This document shows positions 34,580 to 43,925 of a DNA stretch of 64,000 bases, in pieces. Every line of letters begins with the position of its first letter. Positions within the stretch are counted from its first letter, which is position 1. Source of the stretch: Pedobacter polysacchareus (GTDB lineage Bacteria; Bacteroidota; Bacteroidia; Sphingobacteriales; Sphingobacteriaceae); NCBI RefSeq assembly GCF_019802255.1, contig NZ_JAHYSS010000002.1, forward strand, positions 496,001-560,000, in the 5' to 3' direction. The notes under the pieces were generated by a model. The model was not told the origin of the DNA. It saw only the letters and a list, made by a program, of their open reading frames with translations, and did not search any database. The position numbers and the translations under genes are program-made.

Positions 34580-35079
34580 TCTTCATCAGCGCTTTTAGGA
34601 AAATCAAAAGCTAATAAATTACCGGTATGGTGGCTTATCTGTGCCCATTTTTCAAATGGAAACTCTATAAGCACTGTACCACAAGTAGGGATATTATAGA
34701 GGTTCGCGTTACTCAGGTAATTGGCGAATTCTGTAAGTCCCGGATTGTGACCAAATAAAGCAACGGTATCGTATTTATCGCTCAGCTTATTCAGCACTTT
34801 GAGTAAAGTCATGACATTGGCTTCATAAATTGCTGTTTCTTCCTGGATCATGGTCAATGGCTTGTTCCAAACCTCTGCGAAATACTTTGCCGTAGTCAAT
34901 GCGCGAACGGCTGGACTACTCACTAACAACTGAGGAACCTGGCCTTTTTTTAATATTCTGCCTGCCATTTCTGGCGCATTTCTCAGCCCGCGGGCATTTA
35001 ATGGTCTGTCAAAGTCGGAAATATGGCTATTTCCCCAATCAGATTTTCCGTGTCGTATCAATAGAAGTTGTTTGCCCAT
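34576..35079 (-). CDS. SixA-like histidine phosphatase
   Basis: A 167-residue single-domain enzyme of the histidine phosphatase (phosphoglycerate mutase-like) superfamily. LLLIRHGKSDWGN near 5-17 carries the nucleophilic histidine, and the second histidine is in ALFGHNPGLTEFANYL. Closest in size and motif to SixA, which dephosphorylates HPt domains in enteric bacteria; the substrate here is unknown. An HPt protein is encoded 6 kb away (40893), but no link is shown. Its 5' end overlaps the upstream GT9 gene by 41 bases in a different frame. Confidence 0.85.
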   Translation of the reverse strand: MGKQLLLIRHGKSDWGNSHISDFDRPLNARGLRNAPEMAGRILKKGQVPQLLVSSPAVRALTTAKYFAEVWNKPLTMIQEETAIYEANVMTLLKVLNKLSDKYDTVALFGHNPGLTEFANYLSNANLYNIPTCGTVLIEFPFEKWAQISHHTGNLLAFDFPKSADED

Positions 35080-36103
35080 GAATTAGTTTGTTTATAACAC
35101 TATTTATAACATTTGATTCGGTTAAATTGTTCATGCAGGCAAAATCACCTCTGTAGCATGGAATATTGCCATAAACAGAGCATGGGCGACAATACAAATC
35201 GATTTGTACTGCGTCATTAATAGATTGTCCGTAGCCTAAAAATCCAGCATAAGGATGTGTAGCTCCCCAAACGGATACTACAGGGATATTTTTAAGCGAA
35301 GCCAGGTGCATACCGGAGGAATCCATGCTAAGCATCACATCCAGGTTTGATATAAAATCCAATTCTTCTTCCAGCTTGATCTTCCTTACCAGAGAAGTGA
35401 TATTTTCATGTTTAGCAGCCCAACTATCGGCAATTGCTGCTTCTTCCGGCGATCCGCCAAAAATAAAGAGGTGGTGACCCAGACCCGCCAGTTCAAGAAC
35501 TACATTTTCCATTTTGTGCAGCGGATACACCTTTTGTAAATGCTGGGCAAAAGGGCTTACACCAATCCATTTCTGCGTTTTCTCAGGGAACAACACGTTG
35601 TTTAATGGCGCTGGATCAGATTTTTTTAAGGTATTGGAAAGCGTAAAAGGCAAGCCTAATTTTTGGAATACTTTTGCATAACGTGCAACCGTTAATTCGA
35701 GAGGGATGAAAACTTTATCAGCTTTGCGCGTTAATGCAGCTTTCTCTTTTCTTCCTTTGTCGACAGACACAGATTTGATTCCTTTTAACAGGAAAAGGAA
35801 ACATAATATTTTGCTCCTGAGGTTGCTGTGTAAATCAGCAATTGCGGTAATGTCCTGTCTGCTCAGTTCCCGGAAAAGTTTTAATAATCCGAAAAAACCT
35901 TTGTGTGTTCCTTTAGGATCAAAAGCATGAAAGCTCAGTCGATCCACTCCCCTAAAAAAAGGTTCAAAAAAAGGTCTGCTGACTACGAGTAGCTGATGTG
36001 AAGGATAATGTTCGGTAAATTCTTTTAGAATGGGGGCAGTCATAGCGACATCCCCCATTGCTGAGAAACGGATTACTAAGAGCTTAGCAGTTTCTTTAGG
36101 CAT
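35039..36103 (-). CDS. Glycosyltransferase family 9 (heptosyltransferase-like)
   Basis: A 354-residue GT-B enzyme, opening KLLVIRFSAMGDVAMTAPIL, the ADP-heptose:LPS heptosyltransferase start. Further along are WIGVSPFAQHLQKVYPLHKM and DSSGMHLASLKNIPVVSVWGATHPYAG. It ends with a cysteine-bearing CRPCSVYGNIPCYRGDFACM typical of this family. It presumably adds a sugar to the core or O-polysaccharide at the inner face of the cytoplasmic membrane. It lies in a minus-strand run with DUF4254 upstream (3-base gap) and the SixA-like gene downstream (41-base overlap). Confidence 0.88.
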   Translation of the reverse strand: MPKETAKLLVIRFSAMGDVAMTAPILKEFTEHYPSHQLLVVSRPFFEPFFRGVDRLSFHAFDPKGTHKGFFGLLKLFRELSRQDITAIADLHSNLRSKILCFLFLLKGIKSVSVDKGRKEKAALTRKADKVFIPLELTVARYAKVFQKLGLPFTLSNTLKKSDPAPLNNVLFPEKTQKWIGVSPFAQHLQKVYPLHKMENVVLELAGLGHHLFIFGGSPEEAAIADSWAAKHENITSLVRKIKLEEELDFISNLDVMLSMDSSGMHLASLKNIPVVSVWGATHPYAGFLGYGQSINDAVQIDLYCRPCSVYGNIPCYRGDFACMNNLTESNVINSVINKLIHGQTTSIDTTRKI

Positions 36104-36106
36104 TAA

Positions 36107-36709
36107 TTACTTATTGTTATAAAGCACAGGGTTCATGCTCGGATCATTATACATTTTCATTTGCTTATAAACTTTCATGTATTTTGCGCCGCTTTCAATA
36201 TCAGCGATCAATTCATCTAAACTAGCAGAAAGATCTGTCCTTTGGTTTAACAGAATGTTAAGTTTTGCAGTACAGCTGATTTTATGTTCTTCAGACGCAT
36301 CTTCACGAAGGGTCTCTTCGTTCATATGGTAGATTTTTAAAGCAAGGATTGATAACCTGTCGATTACCCATGCCGGGCTTTCAGAATTGATCTTTGCATT
36401 TGCCGCTGGTGTGATGTTTTTATATTCTTCCAGGAAGTAGCTGTCGATATATTCTACTACGTCTGTACGTTCCTGATTCGACGCATCAATGCGGCGTTTC
36501 CATTGCAATGCGATGACCGGATCAATTTCCGGATTGCGAATCACATCTTCCATATGCCACTGCGCAGTATCGATCCAGCATTTCATGTACAGTAAATGCT
36601 CTAGCGTACCAATTGGGTAAGGATTTTCAATGGGTTGATCTATATTGTTGTGAATGTGATAATCATTGATCACGTCCTGAAATATTTTATTACAAAGCTG
36701 GCTAATCAT
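36107..36709 (-). CDS. DUF4254 family protein
   Basis: A 200-residue, mostly helical, soluble protein. It resembles the DUF4254 family (conserved WH.ED segment, here QWHMEDVIRNPEIDP, and WKRRIDASNQERTDVVE), often found beside a GT9 glycosyltransferase in Bacteroidota, as here. No signal peptide or membrane segment. Function is unknown; the genetic coupling suggests a role in lipopolysaccharide or surface glycan assembly. The family call is from memory of conserved blocks, so moderate. Confidence 0.7.
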   Translation of the reverse strand: MISQLCNKIFQDVINDYHIHNNIDQPIENPYPIGTLEHLLYMKCWIDTAQWHMEDVIRNPEIDPVIALQWKRRIDASNQERTDVVEYIDSYFLEEYKNITPAANAKINSESPAWVIDRLSILALKIYHMNEETLREDASEEHKISCTAKLNILLNQRTDLSASLDELIADIESGAKYMKVYKQMKMYNDPSMNPVLYNNK

Positions 36710-36728
36710 GGCTCAAAGGTAAGGATAA

Positions 36729-38405
36729 CTATTTTTTATTGTGGAAGTATTCTGAGATATCTTGGAGCGTCATGGCGTTTAAACACTGTTTTGCTTCAAG
36801 ACCACCTTTTCTACCGATGAGTACGCCATAGTGCATGTCATAGAAGCCTTCCATTCGATGTGCATCTGGGTTAACGGATAATAAAACACCTTTTTCTAAG
36901 GCGTAACGGTGCCAGCGCCAGTCGAGGTCTAAACGTAAAGGATTGGCATTGATTTCGATGACCACTTTATTGGCTGCGCAGGCGTCGATTACTTTTGCAT
37001 AATCAATCGGGTATCCTTTTCTGCTCAGCAGTAATCTACCGGTAGGGTGTCCAAGAATCGTTGTATAAGGGTTCTCTATGGCTTTAATTAATCGGGCGGT
37101 GGCTTTATCTTCATCCATTCTTAAATTGCTGTGCACAGAGGCTACGACAAAGTCGAATGTTTTCAAAATATCATCACTATAGTCTAAAGATCCATCGTTC
37201 AAGATGTCACTTTCAATTCCTTTAAAGATTTTGAAAGGGGCAAGTTTAGCGTTTAAGGCATCGATTTCCTGGTGTTGTGCATATAAGCGCTGTTCGTTTA
37301 ATCCATTGGCATAGAATGCTGATTTGGAGTGGTCGCAGATTCCGAAGTATTCCATTTTCAGGTTGTCTTTGCAGAAAGTAGCCATTTGCTCCAGGGTATG
37401 TACACCATCACTCCAGGTGGAGTGGTTGTGTAAACTTCCTTTCAAGTCTTCGTAGCTGATTAGTGTTGGCAGTTTGTTTTCTTTTGCCAGCTGTACTTCA
37501 TTTAATCCTTCGCGGATTTCAGGAGCTACAAATGCGAGCCCAGCGGCTTTATAAATGTCTTCTTCAGTTTCAAAAGGACCATTTCCTGCCAGAGCAAGCA
37601 CTTCATTCACATGCTGTTCATTGCCGGTGAGCTTGAACCAATTCAGATAGAAAGTTTCTTTCGGACAGAGGTGTATTTGTGTTTTTAATCCGGAGAGGGT
37701 AGTGGCATGAAAAGTTCCATCCGCCTGCTCTTCAAAAGTAAGGCCGTCAAATGAGCTGATTTTCTCCTGAACTTCTTCAGGGCTAGTGACACCTATTAAG
37801 AAAGGAACATTTTCAATGATCTCCATGCAGCGTCTGTATTCGCCGGCAATACCTAATAACGGCGTTCCAGAAATCTGGTTTAACCACACCGCAAGGTCTG
37901 CATATAGCTTATTTACGGTACTTTCTGCATGGGCGTATAAGAATTTCCCTAATCCAGCCATCCTAAACTCGATGATCTTTTTGATCTCTTCCTGGGTTTT
38001 CAATCCAAAGCCTTTAGCTTCGATCAGGCGATTTTCATTACAGGCATAATAAAGTTCTCCGATGTTTTCAATACCAAGGTCTTTCCAAATCACGAGGATT
38101 TTTTTAGGTCCAATACCTTTGATGCCCAGCATTTCGACAATACCTTCTGGTGTTCTTTCCAGAATTTCTTGTAGATCACTCATCGTGCCTGTTTCCAGGA
38201 GTTCCCAGACTTTGGCAGAAATGCTCTTTCCAAGTCCGTCGATCTGTGCGATTTCCTCCAGACTTTTACCTTGAATGGCAAAAGGAAGTTTATCTACTTT
38301 TAAACCAGCATTAGCTACTGATTTGATCTTAAAAGGGTTCTCATTGTGTAATTCCATCAATTGAGAAAGCAGTCGCAAATTGCGTGAAATGGTCTTATTT
38401 TCCAT
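36729..38405 (-). CDS. PolX-family protein with degenerate polymerase site and intact PHP domain
   Basis: A 558-residue protein with the order of bacterial PolX: an N-terminal 8-kDa-like helical region with helix-hairpin-helix motifs (EIAQIDGLGKSISAKVWELL, EMLGIKGIGPKKILVIWKDL), a Pol-beta-like region, and a C-terminal PHP domain. The metal-binding carboxylates of the polymerase are gone: where family members have G-S-x-R-R-x(5)-GD-x-D, this protein has GEYRRCMEIIENVPFLI, and the third Asp is replaced by His in TQIHLCP. The PHP ligands remain (SLHNHSTWSDG, CDHSKS, KGIESDIL, SVHSN, LGHPTGR, PDAHR). It should therefore be a PHP phosphoesterase or 3'-exonuclease that has lost polymerase activity. 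Confidence 0.85.
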   Translation of the reverse strand: MENKTISRNLRLLSQLMELHNENPFKIKSVANAGLKVDKLPFAIQGKSLEEIAQIDGLGKSISAKVWELLETGTMSDLQEILERTPEGIVEMLGIKGIGPKKILVIWKDLGIENIGELYYACNENRLIEAKGFGLKTQEEIKKIIEFRMAGLGKFLYAHAESTVNKLYADLAVWLNQISGTPLLGIAGEYRRCMEIIENVPFLIGVTSPEEVQEKISSFDGLTFEEQADGTFHATTLSGLKTQIHLCPKETFYLNWFKLTGNEQHVNEVLALAGNGPFETEEDIYKAAGLAFVAPEIREGLNEVQLAKENKLPTLISYEDLKGSLHNHSTWSDGVHTLEQMATFCKDNLKMEYFGICDHSKSAFYANGLNEQRLYAQHQEIDALNAKLAPFKIFKGIESDILNDGSLDYSDDILKTFDFVVASVHSNLRMDEDKATARLIKAIENPYTTILGHPTGRLLLSRKGYPIDYAKVIDACAANKVVIEINANPLRLDLDWRWHRYALEKGVLLSVNPDAHRMEGFYDMHYGVLIGRKGGLEAKQCLNAMTLQDISEYFHNKK

Positions 38406-38476
38406 GGGGATGCTAAATTAAATAAAAAGCCCCGATTTTCCGATTAAACTGGAAATGGCTGTCGGAATGCCCATAA

Positions 38477-38530
38477 AAAAAGGTCTAATCTTTAATCCGC
38501 TATATAGGGATCAAAAGATTAGACCTTTTG
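38477..38530. terminator. Hairpin terminator between sppA and the PolX-like gene
   Basis: AAAAGGTCTAATCTTT at about 38478-38493 pairs with AAAGATTAGACCTTTT at about 38514-38529, flanked by an A-run and T-run. In the minus direction it terminates sppA transcription before the PolX-like gene. Confidence 0.85.
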
Positions 38531-38546
38531 AATTTTTTAAATCTGC

Positions 38547-40322
38547 TTAGTTCACATTGATGTCAAATGGCATTCTTGCCTGTACACCTGATTTCGAAAC
38601 TGCAGTTTTAATTTGCTCATAGATCAGGTAATTGGCACCTAGTTCCTGTTTGGCATAATAGCTTTTTATTTTATCAGTTGAAGTCTCCAGTAAGGCTTTG
38701 ATCGGGTCAATCATTTCTGGGTATTCTACGATTCTATAGTCGGTGATTTTAGCTTTTTTAGCAGCGGCTTTGATGGCATCTTCGAAACTGCCTGTTCTAT
38801 CGGCCAGGCCAATTTTAACGGCATCAGTTCCAACCCAAACACGGCCACCGGCGATGCTGTCGATATAGGTTTTACTTTTCTTACGTCCATTTGCTACACG
38901 TGTAATGAAACTATCATACACATGGTTTACGCTATTTTGAATGATCAGTTTTTCTCCGGCAGTCATTGGACGGTTGGTACTCATGATGTCTGCATATTGT
39001 CCGGTTTTTACGCCATCAAATGTAACGCCAAGATGGGTATTCATTAATTTCTGTAAGTTAGGAATCATGCCGAATACACCGATTGAGCCCGTAATGGTAT
39101 TTGGCTGTACAAAGATAGAATCGGCAGCACAGGCGATATAATATCCGCCGGATGCGGCTACGTTACCAAAAGAAGCGATCACTGGTTTCACTTTTTTAGT
39201 CAGCACTACTTCTCTCCAGATCACGTCTGAAGCAAGGGCGCTGCCACCTGGTGAATTTACCCTTAAAACAATGGCTTTAATACTCGTATCGGTTCTGGCT
39301 TTTCTGATGGCTCTGGAAATTCTTTCCGAACCGATCTGATCATTGCTGCCTTCGCCTCCCATAATATCGCCATTGGCATAGATCACCGCAACTTTGGTTC
39401 TGTTGGTGTTTCCTTTGCTGCCCATGATGACATTTTTCGCGTAGTCATTGATAGAAATGGTGGTTAAGTTTTTGTTTTTACTCGTTCCGCTTAATGATTT
39501 TAACTCATCAAGAATTTCGTCTTTATACCTTAGTCCATCCACCATTTTATACTTTTCTGCATCTTTAGGCTGCTGGATTTTATATTCATTTGCAATCTGG
39601 AAAAGACTGTCTTTACCAATGTTTCTACTTTTTGAGATGTCATTCAGGAAGGTTGTGTACAGTCCGCTTACATAAGCAGTTACCTGCTCGCGGTTTTTAT
39701 CACTCATTTTAGTATCGATAAAAGGCTCTACAGCACTTTTATAACTACCTACGCGAACGATCTGCATTTCCACACCTAACTTATCTAATGCACCTTTAAA
39801 GAAGGGCATTTGTGAGCTTAATCCTTTAAATTCCAAGGCACCTTCAGGATTGATGTATATTTTATCTGCCACTGAGGCTAAGTAATACGCACCTTGGGTA
39901 TAGACTTCGCTATAGGCGATAATTTTCTTTTTACTGGTTTTAAAGTCGATCAGGGCTTCTCTGATTTCTCTCATGTTGGCATAGCCCGCATTTGGAGAAG
40001 ATACGCTCAGGTAGATACATTTAATATTGTCATCATATTTTGCTGATTTCAGGGCTTTGATGATGTCGGTAAAACCGATGCTTTTTTTTCGTTCATCACC
40101 TAAGATCGGCAATTCAGATAGCGGATCGCTATAAGTACGTTCAGTAACAGCCTGGTCCAGGTTGAGGTAAAGTACAGAGTTATTGTCGACTACCACCGTT
40201 TTATCTTCACCAATAGAAGAAACGACGCCTACGATAATTGCGATGAACAGGAATAAAAACACCACTACCGATAAAATAACTCCTACGACAGTTGCAAAAA
40301 CATACTTAAAAAATTCTTTCAT
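38547..40322 (-). CDS. sppA: Signal peptide peptidase SppA, 67-kDa (two-domain) type
   Basis: A membrane-anchored serine protease that digests cleaved signal peptides on the periplasmic side. The 591-residue protein has one N-terminal membrane helix (about residues 8-33) and two tandem S49/ClpP-like domains. The nucleophile serine lies in the second domain within GNVAASGGYYIACAADSIF, and the catalytic lysine should lie in the first half (EVYTQGAYYLASVADKIY region). Length fits the long E. coli-like form. Single-gene transcript with a terminator downstream, and folK divergent upstream. Confidence 0.93.
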   Translation of the reverse strand: MKEFFKYVFATVVGVILSVVVFLFLFIAIIVGVVSSIGEDKTVVVDNNSVLYLNLDQAVTERTYSDPLSELPILGDERKKSIGFTDIIKALKSAKYDDNIKCIYLSVSSPNAGYANMREIREALIDFKTSKKKIIAYSEVYTQGAYYLASVADKIYINPEGALEFKGLSSQMPFFKGALDKLGVEMQIVRVGSYKSAVEPFIDTKMSDKNREQVTAYVSGLYTTFLNDISKSRNIGKDSLFQIANEYKIQQPKDAEKYKMVDGLRYKDEILDELKSLSGTSKNKNLTTISINDYAKNVIMGSKGNTNRTKVAVIYANGDIMGGEGSNDQIGSERISRAIRKARTDTSIKAIVLRVNSPGGSALASDVIWREVVLTKKVKPVIASFGNVAASGGYYIACAADSIFVQPNTITGSIGVFGMIPNLQKLMNTHLGVTFDGVKTGQYADIMSTNRPMTAGEKLIIQNSVNHVYDSFITRVANGRKKSKTYIDSIAGGRVWVGTDAVKIGLADRTGSFEDAIKAAAKKAKITDYRIVEYPEMIDPIKALLETSTDKIKSYYAKQELGANYLIYEQIKTAVSKSGVQARMPFDINVN

Positions 40323-40345
40323 TTGACGGTTAAATATTTAATTTG

Positions 40346-40353
40346 TAAATATA
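40346..40353 (-). promoter_or_regulatory. Weak -7 candidate for sppA
   Basis: The minus strand reads TATATTTA, one base off TAnnTTTG, 24 bases before the sppA ATG in the 57-bp divergent gap to folK. Confidence 0.3.
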
Positions 40354-40379
40354 GTTAAAAAAATGCCTAAGGCTTTTAT

Positions 40380-40874
40380 ATGGAGTTGGATAGTAAAAAT
40401 GTTTATTTGTTACTGGGAAGTAATTTGGGGGATCGGGAAGCGCTGTTAACAGAGGCCATTGTAGAAATTGGAAATCAGGTTGGTGCGGTATTTGCGCAAT
40501 CGTCATTTTATGAGACAGCAGCCTGGGGAAAAACCGATCAGCCTGCCTTTTTAAATCTGGCTGTAGGGCTGAAAACTACGTTGAGTCCGCTGGAAGTTTT
40601 GAAAGCGGTACTGGGAATTGAAGCAGAATTGGGTCGGGTGAGGAAGGAAAAATGGGGGGCGCGACTGATTGATATTGATGTAATTTTCTATGGAGAGGAA
40701 ATAGTAGATCTGGGTGAAGAACTTCAAATACCTCATCCTCAGTTACAATATAGAAAGTTCGTACTGGTTCCTTTAGCAGAGATTGCAGGTGAGATAATTC
40801 ATCCCCTTATCGGAAAACGGGTATCAGAAATATTAGCTATATTAGAGGATAATTTAACTGTAACAAAAATTTAA
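40380..40874 (+). CDS. folK: 2-amino-4-hydroxy-6-hydroxymethyldihydropteridine diphosphokinase
   Basis: Transfers pyrophosphate from ATP to the pterin precursor of folate. A 164-residue protein with the HPPK hallmarks: LLGSNLGDREALL at the N-terminus, FYETAAWGKTDQPAFLNLAVGL, and GRVRKEKWGARLIDIDVIFYG with the metal-binding IDIDV near 98-102. PHPQLQYRKFVLVPLAEIA follows. It is the first plus-strand gene after the divergent sppA and is followed after 18 bases by the HPt gene. Confidence 0.95.
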   Translation: MELDSKNVYLLLGSNLGDREALLTEAIVEIGNQVGAVFAQSSFYETAAWGKTDQPAFLNLAVGLKTTLSPLEVLKAVLGIEAELGRVRKEKWGARLIDIDVIFYGEEIVDLGEELQIPHPQLQYRKFVLVPLAEIAGEIIHPLIGKRVSEILAILEDNLTVTKI

Positions 40875-40892
40875 TTTATTAGATTTGTTTTA

Positions 40893-41270
40893 ATGATCGA
40901 TCCAAATAAGAACAACGAACCACTTGACCTTACTTATCTGAAAGATATGTCTGGGGATAGCGCCGAATTTATTATAGAGATGTTAGACCTTTTTAAATCA
41001 CAGACGCCTGCTTACGTGGCGGATCTGGGTAAGGCATTAGCAGATGAAGATTGGGCAAGGGCATCGAGCTGTGCGCATAAAATCAAACCTACATTTGCGT
41101 ATGTGGGACGCGAGGATGCGAAAGACCACATGCAGATGATGGAAAGAAATGCCAGAGAACTCACTAATATTGAAGGATTGCCAGCTGCATTTGAAGAGCT
41201 TAACGCATTTGTTGCAGTCTTGTACAGACAGCTGGATGAAGCTAAAGCCGATCTTAAGAAACGGCTTTAA
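40893..41270 (+). CDS. Orphan histidine phosphotransfer (HPt) domain protein
   Basis: A 125-residue single-domain protein. His62 in SSCAHKIKPTFAYVG is the predicted phospho-acceptor, and the four-helix pattern of HPt domains surrounds it. No kinase or receiver gene is next to it, so it must serve as a shared relay partner for hybrid kinases encoded elsewhere. It lies 18 bases downstream of folK, probably in the same transcript, and its last 17 bases overlap the convergent pssA gene. Confidence 0.9.
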   Translation: MIDPNKNNEPLDLTYLKDMSGDSAEFIIEMLDLFKSQTPAYVADLGKALADEDWARASSCAHKIKPTFAYVGREDAKDHMQMMERNARELTNIEGLPAAFEELNAFVAVLYRQLDEAKADLKKRL

Positions 41271-41970
41271 CTTTTGTCGTTCTATTCTCTATAATGGATA
41301 GAACGATATATAATACTAAAATAAGTGGGATCGCCACAAATTTGAAGATCACTAATAATAAGATAGAAGCGATGATCAGGAGGTATCTGAAGCTATTTTC
41401 AGCAAAGCCGAAGCTTTTAAATTTTAAAGCGATTAGTGTAATTTCACTGACCAATAAATAGCATGCCAGGGGAATAAAAGCCAGGTATAATGCTATGGTA
41501 GTCGTAGAACTGTCTAAATAAAAAGAATCACTTTCATAGATAAATGGTACGGATGCAATCACTGCGGAGATGGCCGGAGTGGGTACGCCAATAAATTTAT
41601 CAGTTTGCCTGGTATCAAGGTTGAATTTCGCCAGTCGGTAGGCAGAAAATACAGCTATAAAAAAGGCCAGGTAGGAAAGAATGGAGTAGTTCCCGTATAT
41701 AAATGTAGCTTTCGGAGCCATCTGGAACAGGATCACTGAGGGCAACACGCCAAAGCTCACCATATCTGCCAAAGAATCCAGTTCTTTACCCATAGGTCCG
41801 CTCACCTTTAACAGGCGTGCAGCAAAACCATCAAAAAAATCGATGAACAGGGAAATCAGAATACAAAGGGCAGCCAGTCTTAAATCGTTGTTAAATGCGA
41901 AAACAATACCAATACATCCACTAAACAGGTTAGCGGAGGTAATGGCATTGGGTATCTGTTTTATGATCAT
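41254..41970 (-). CDS. pssA: CDP-diacylglycerol-serine O-phosphatidyltransferase
   Basis: Makes phosphatidylserine, precursor of phosphatidylethanolamine. An integral membrane protein of 238 residues with about seven hydrophobic segments and a perfect CDP-alcohol phosphotransferase motif: D44-x2-D47-G48-x2-A51-R52-x8-G61-x3-D65-x3-D69. The size and the start MIIKQIPNAITSANLFSGCIG fit the type II PssA of Bacteroidota. It follows rho on the minus strand (6 bases apart), so the two may be co-transcribed. Confidence 0.93.
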   Translation of the reverse strand: MIIKQIPNAITSANLFSGCIGIVFAFNNDLRLAALCILISLFIDFFDGFAARLLKVSGPMGKELDSLADMVSFGVLPSVILFQMAPKATFIYGNYSILSYLAFFIAVFSAYRLAKFNLDTRQTDKFIGVPTPAISAVIASVPFIYESDSFYLDSSTTTIALYLAFIPLACYLLVSEITLIALKFKSFGFAENSFRYLLIIASILLLVIFKFVAIPLILVLYIVLSIIENRTTKVKAVS

Positions 41971-41976
41971 TTCAAA

Positions 41977-43653
41977 TTAGCTATTCATAGAAATCAAAAA
42001 CTCTTCGTTAGTTTTTGTATTTCGGATTTGCTGTTGTACAAATTCCATGGCTTCCTGAGCATTCATGTCGGCCAGGTGATTACGTAAGATCCATACACGT
42101 TGTAAAGTGTCTCTATCGTGTAGTAAATCGTCTCTACGCGTACTTGATGCCGTAATGTCAATAGCAGGGAAGATACGTTTGTTAGATAATTTACGATCCA
42201 ACTGTAATTCCATGTTACCAGTTCCTTTAAATTCTTCAAAGATTACCTCGTCCATTTTCGAACCGGTATCTGTTAAAGCAGTAGCAAGAATGGTTAATGA
42301 ACCGCCTCGTTCGATGTTACGAGCTGCACCGAAGAAACGCTTAGGTTTGTGCAATGCATTGGCATCCACACCACCTGATAATATTTTTCCTGAAGCAGGA
42401 GCAGTTGTATTGTAAGCTCTGGCTAATCTGGTGATGGAATCTAATAAGATCACTACATCATGACCGCATTCTACCAGGCGTTTTGCTTTTTCCAAAACGA
42501 TATTGGCAATTTTAACATGTCTTTCTGCAGGCTCATCAAAAGTAGAGGCAATGACCTCAGCTCTTACGCTTCTTGCCATATCTGTTACCTCTTCCGGACG
42601 CTCATCGATCAATAAAATGATCAGGTATACTTCTGGATGGTTTTTAGCAATCGCATTTGCAACTTCTTTTAGTAAATTAGTTTTACCAGTTTTTGGCTGT
42701 GCAACGATCAGACCACGCTGTCCTTTACCGATTGGGGTAAATAAGTCGATGATTCTAGTCGAATAGTTGTTGCTTTCAGTGAACAGGTTTAATCTTTCTG
42801 TAGGGAATAATGGCGTCAGGTAGTCGAAAGGAACACGGTCCCTTACATCAGCAGGTAAACGTCCGTTGATGGTTTCTACCCTCACTAATGGGAAATATTT
42901 CTCGCCTTCTTTTGGAGGACGGATACTTCCTTTTACGGTATCACCAGTTTTCAAACCAAATAGTTTGATCTGAGATTGTGATACATATATATCATCCGGA
43001 GAAGACAGGTAATTATAATCCGCAGACCTTAAGAAACCGTAACCATCAGGCATAATCTCTAATACCCCTTCATTGGTGATGGTATTGTCGAAATCCAGGT
43101 TTGAATAGCTGTTTTCGGTTTGTTTCTGATTGGCGTTGTGGCTAGGTGTTTTTTGTGGCCTGTTGTCTTCTCTTACCGGACGTTGTTTTTTGTTTTCCGT
43201 TTGAGGATTTGCTGCCGTTTCGGTTCTTACTTCTGCAGCAGTTGCTGGTGCTGCAGCTTGATCCTGAGCGGATACTGGAGCGTTAGTAATTTTCTCTTCT
43301 GCAACTGGTGTTGGTGCTGGTGCTTTCGATTGTGCCTGGGATGGCTCACTTTCGAATAATGCAGCTCTGTTAAAGTTGCTGTTCTTGCTTTCTTCTTCCT
43401 CTTTAGGCGTAATTCTGATCCTTTTTCTGGTAGATTTTTCAGCAGAGCTTTCTTTTACAGCTTTCACTTTTGGCGCTTTTGCAGGTGCTTCACTTTCAAC
43501 AGGTGCAGCAGCTGGTTCTTGCTCTGCCATTTGAGAGATGATTTCAACCAGTTCAGCTTTACGCAACTCATCGGCATTTAGGATACCTTGAGTTTTAGCT
43601 ATCTCCCGCAATTCGGCGGTGAGCTTTTCATTTAATTCTGTTTTGTTAAACAT
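41977..43653 (-). CDS. rho: Transcription termination factor Rho with long disordered insertion
   Basis: Hexameric RNA helicase that ends transcription. A 558-residue protein: Rho_N domain at 1-45, then an insertion (about 46-185) rich in Glu, Ala, Pro, Gln and Lys. The RNA-binding cold-shock fold starts at [30 protein letters not shown], and the RecA-type motor has Walker [27 protein letters not shown] and Q-loop residues. E. coli Rho has 419 residues; the difference is the insertion, a known trait of Bacteroidota Rho that can promote condensate formation in Bacteroides. A 272-bp leader upstream has no ORF and may hold autoregulatory sites. Confidence 0.96.
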   Translation of the reverse strand: MFNKTELNEKLTAELREIAKTQGILNADELRKAELVEIISQMAEQEPAAAPVESEAPAKAPKVKAVKESSAEKSTRKRIRITPKEEEESKNSNFNRAALFESEPSQAQSKAPAPTPVAEEKITNAPVSAQDQAAAPATAAEVRTETAANPQTENKKQRPVREDNRPQKTPSHNANQKQTENSYSNLDFDNTITNEGVLEIMPDGYGFLRSADYNYLSSPDDIYVSQSQIKLFGLKTGDTVKGSIRPPKEGEKYFPLVRVETINGRLPADVRDRVPFDYLTPLFPTERLNLFTESNNYSTRIIDLFTPIGKGQRGLIVAQPKTGKTNLLKEVANAIAKNHPEVYLIILLIDERPEEVTDMARSVRAEVIASTFDEPAERHVKIANIVLEKAKRLVECGHDVVILLDSITRLARAYNTTAPASGKILSGGVDANALHKPKRFFGAARNIERGGSLTILATALTDTGSKMDEVIFEEFKGTGNMELQLDRKLSNKRIFPAIDITASSTRRDDLLHDRDTLQRVWILRNHLADMNAQEAMEFVQQQIRNTKTNEEFLISMNS

Positions 43654-43898
43654 TATATGGGTGTAGAGAATATTTTAAAAAAAATTGTTTATCCAATTGA
43701 ACAGAGCAAAAAATGCATTTATAAAAGATGGTATTGAACAAAATTTTATGGGATTTTCTGGAATGGTCAGATAAACTTTAGGGAATTATGCCACAATTGT
43801 ATGTATTTGTAAATTAATCTCCAAGAAAAACTTTCAAATGTTTATAAAAATTACATTGAAAAGTTTAAAAACAAGACTTAAATGCCTACGAAATTTGG

Positions 43899-43906
43899 CA
43901 TCTTTG
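43899..43906 (+). promoter_or_regulatory. Candidate -7 element for pyrF
   Basis: CATCTTTG differs from TAnnTTTG only at its first base and lies 19 bases before the pyrF ATG. Confidence 0.35.
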
Positions 43907-43925
43907 CACACAAAATTACGCATAG

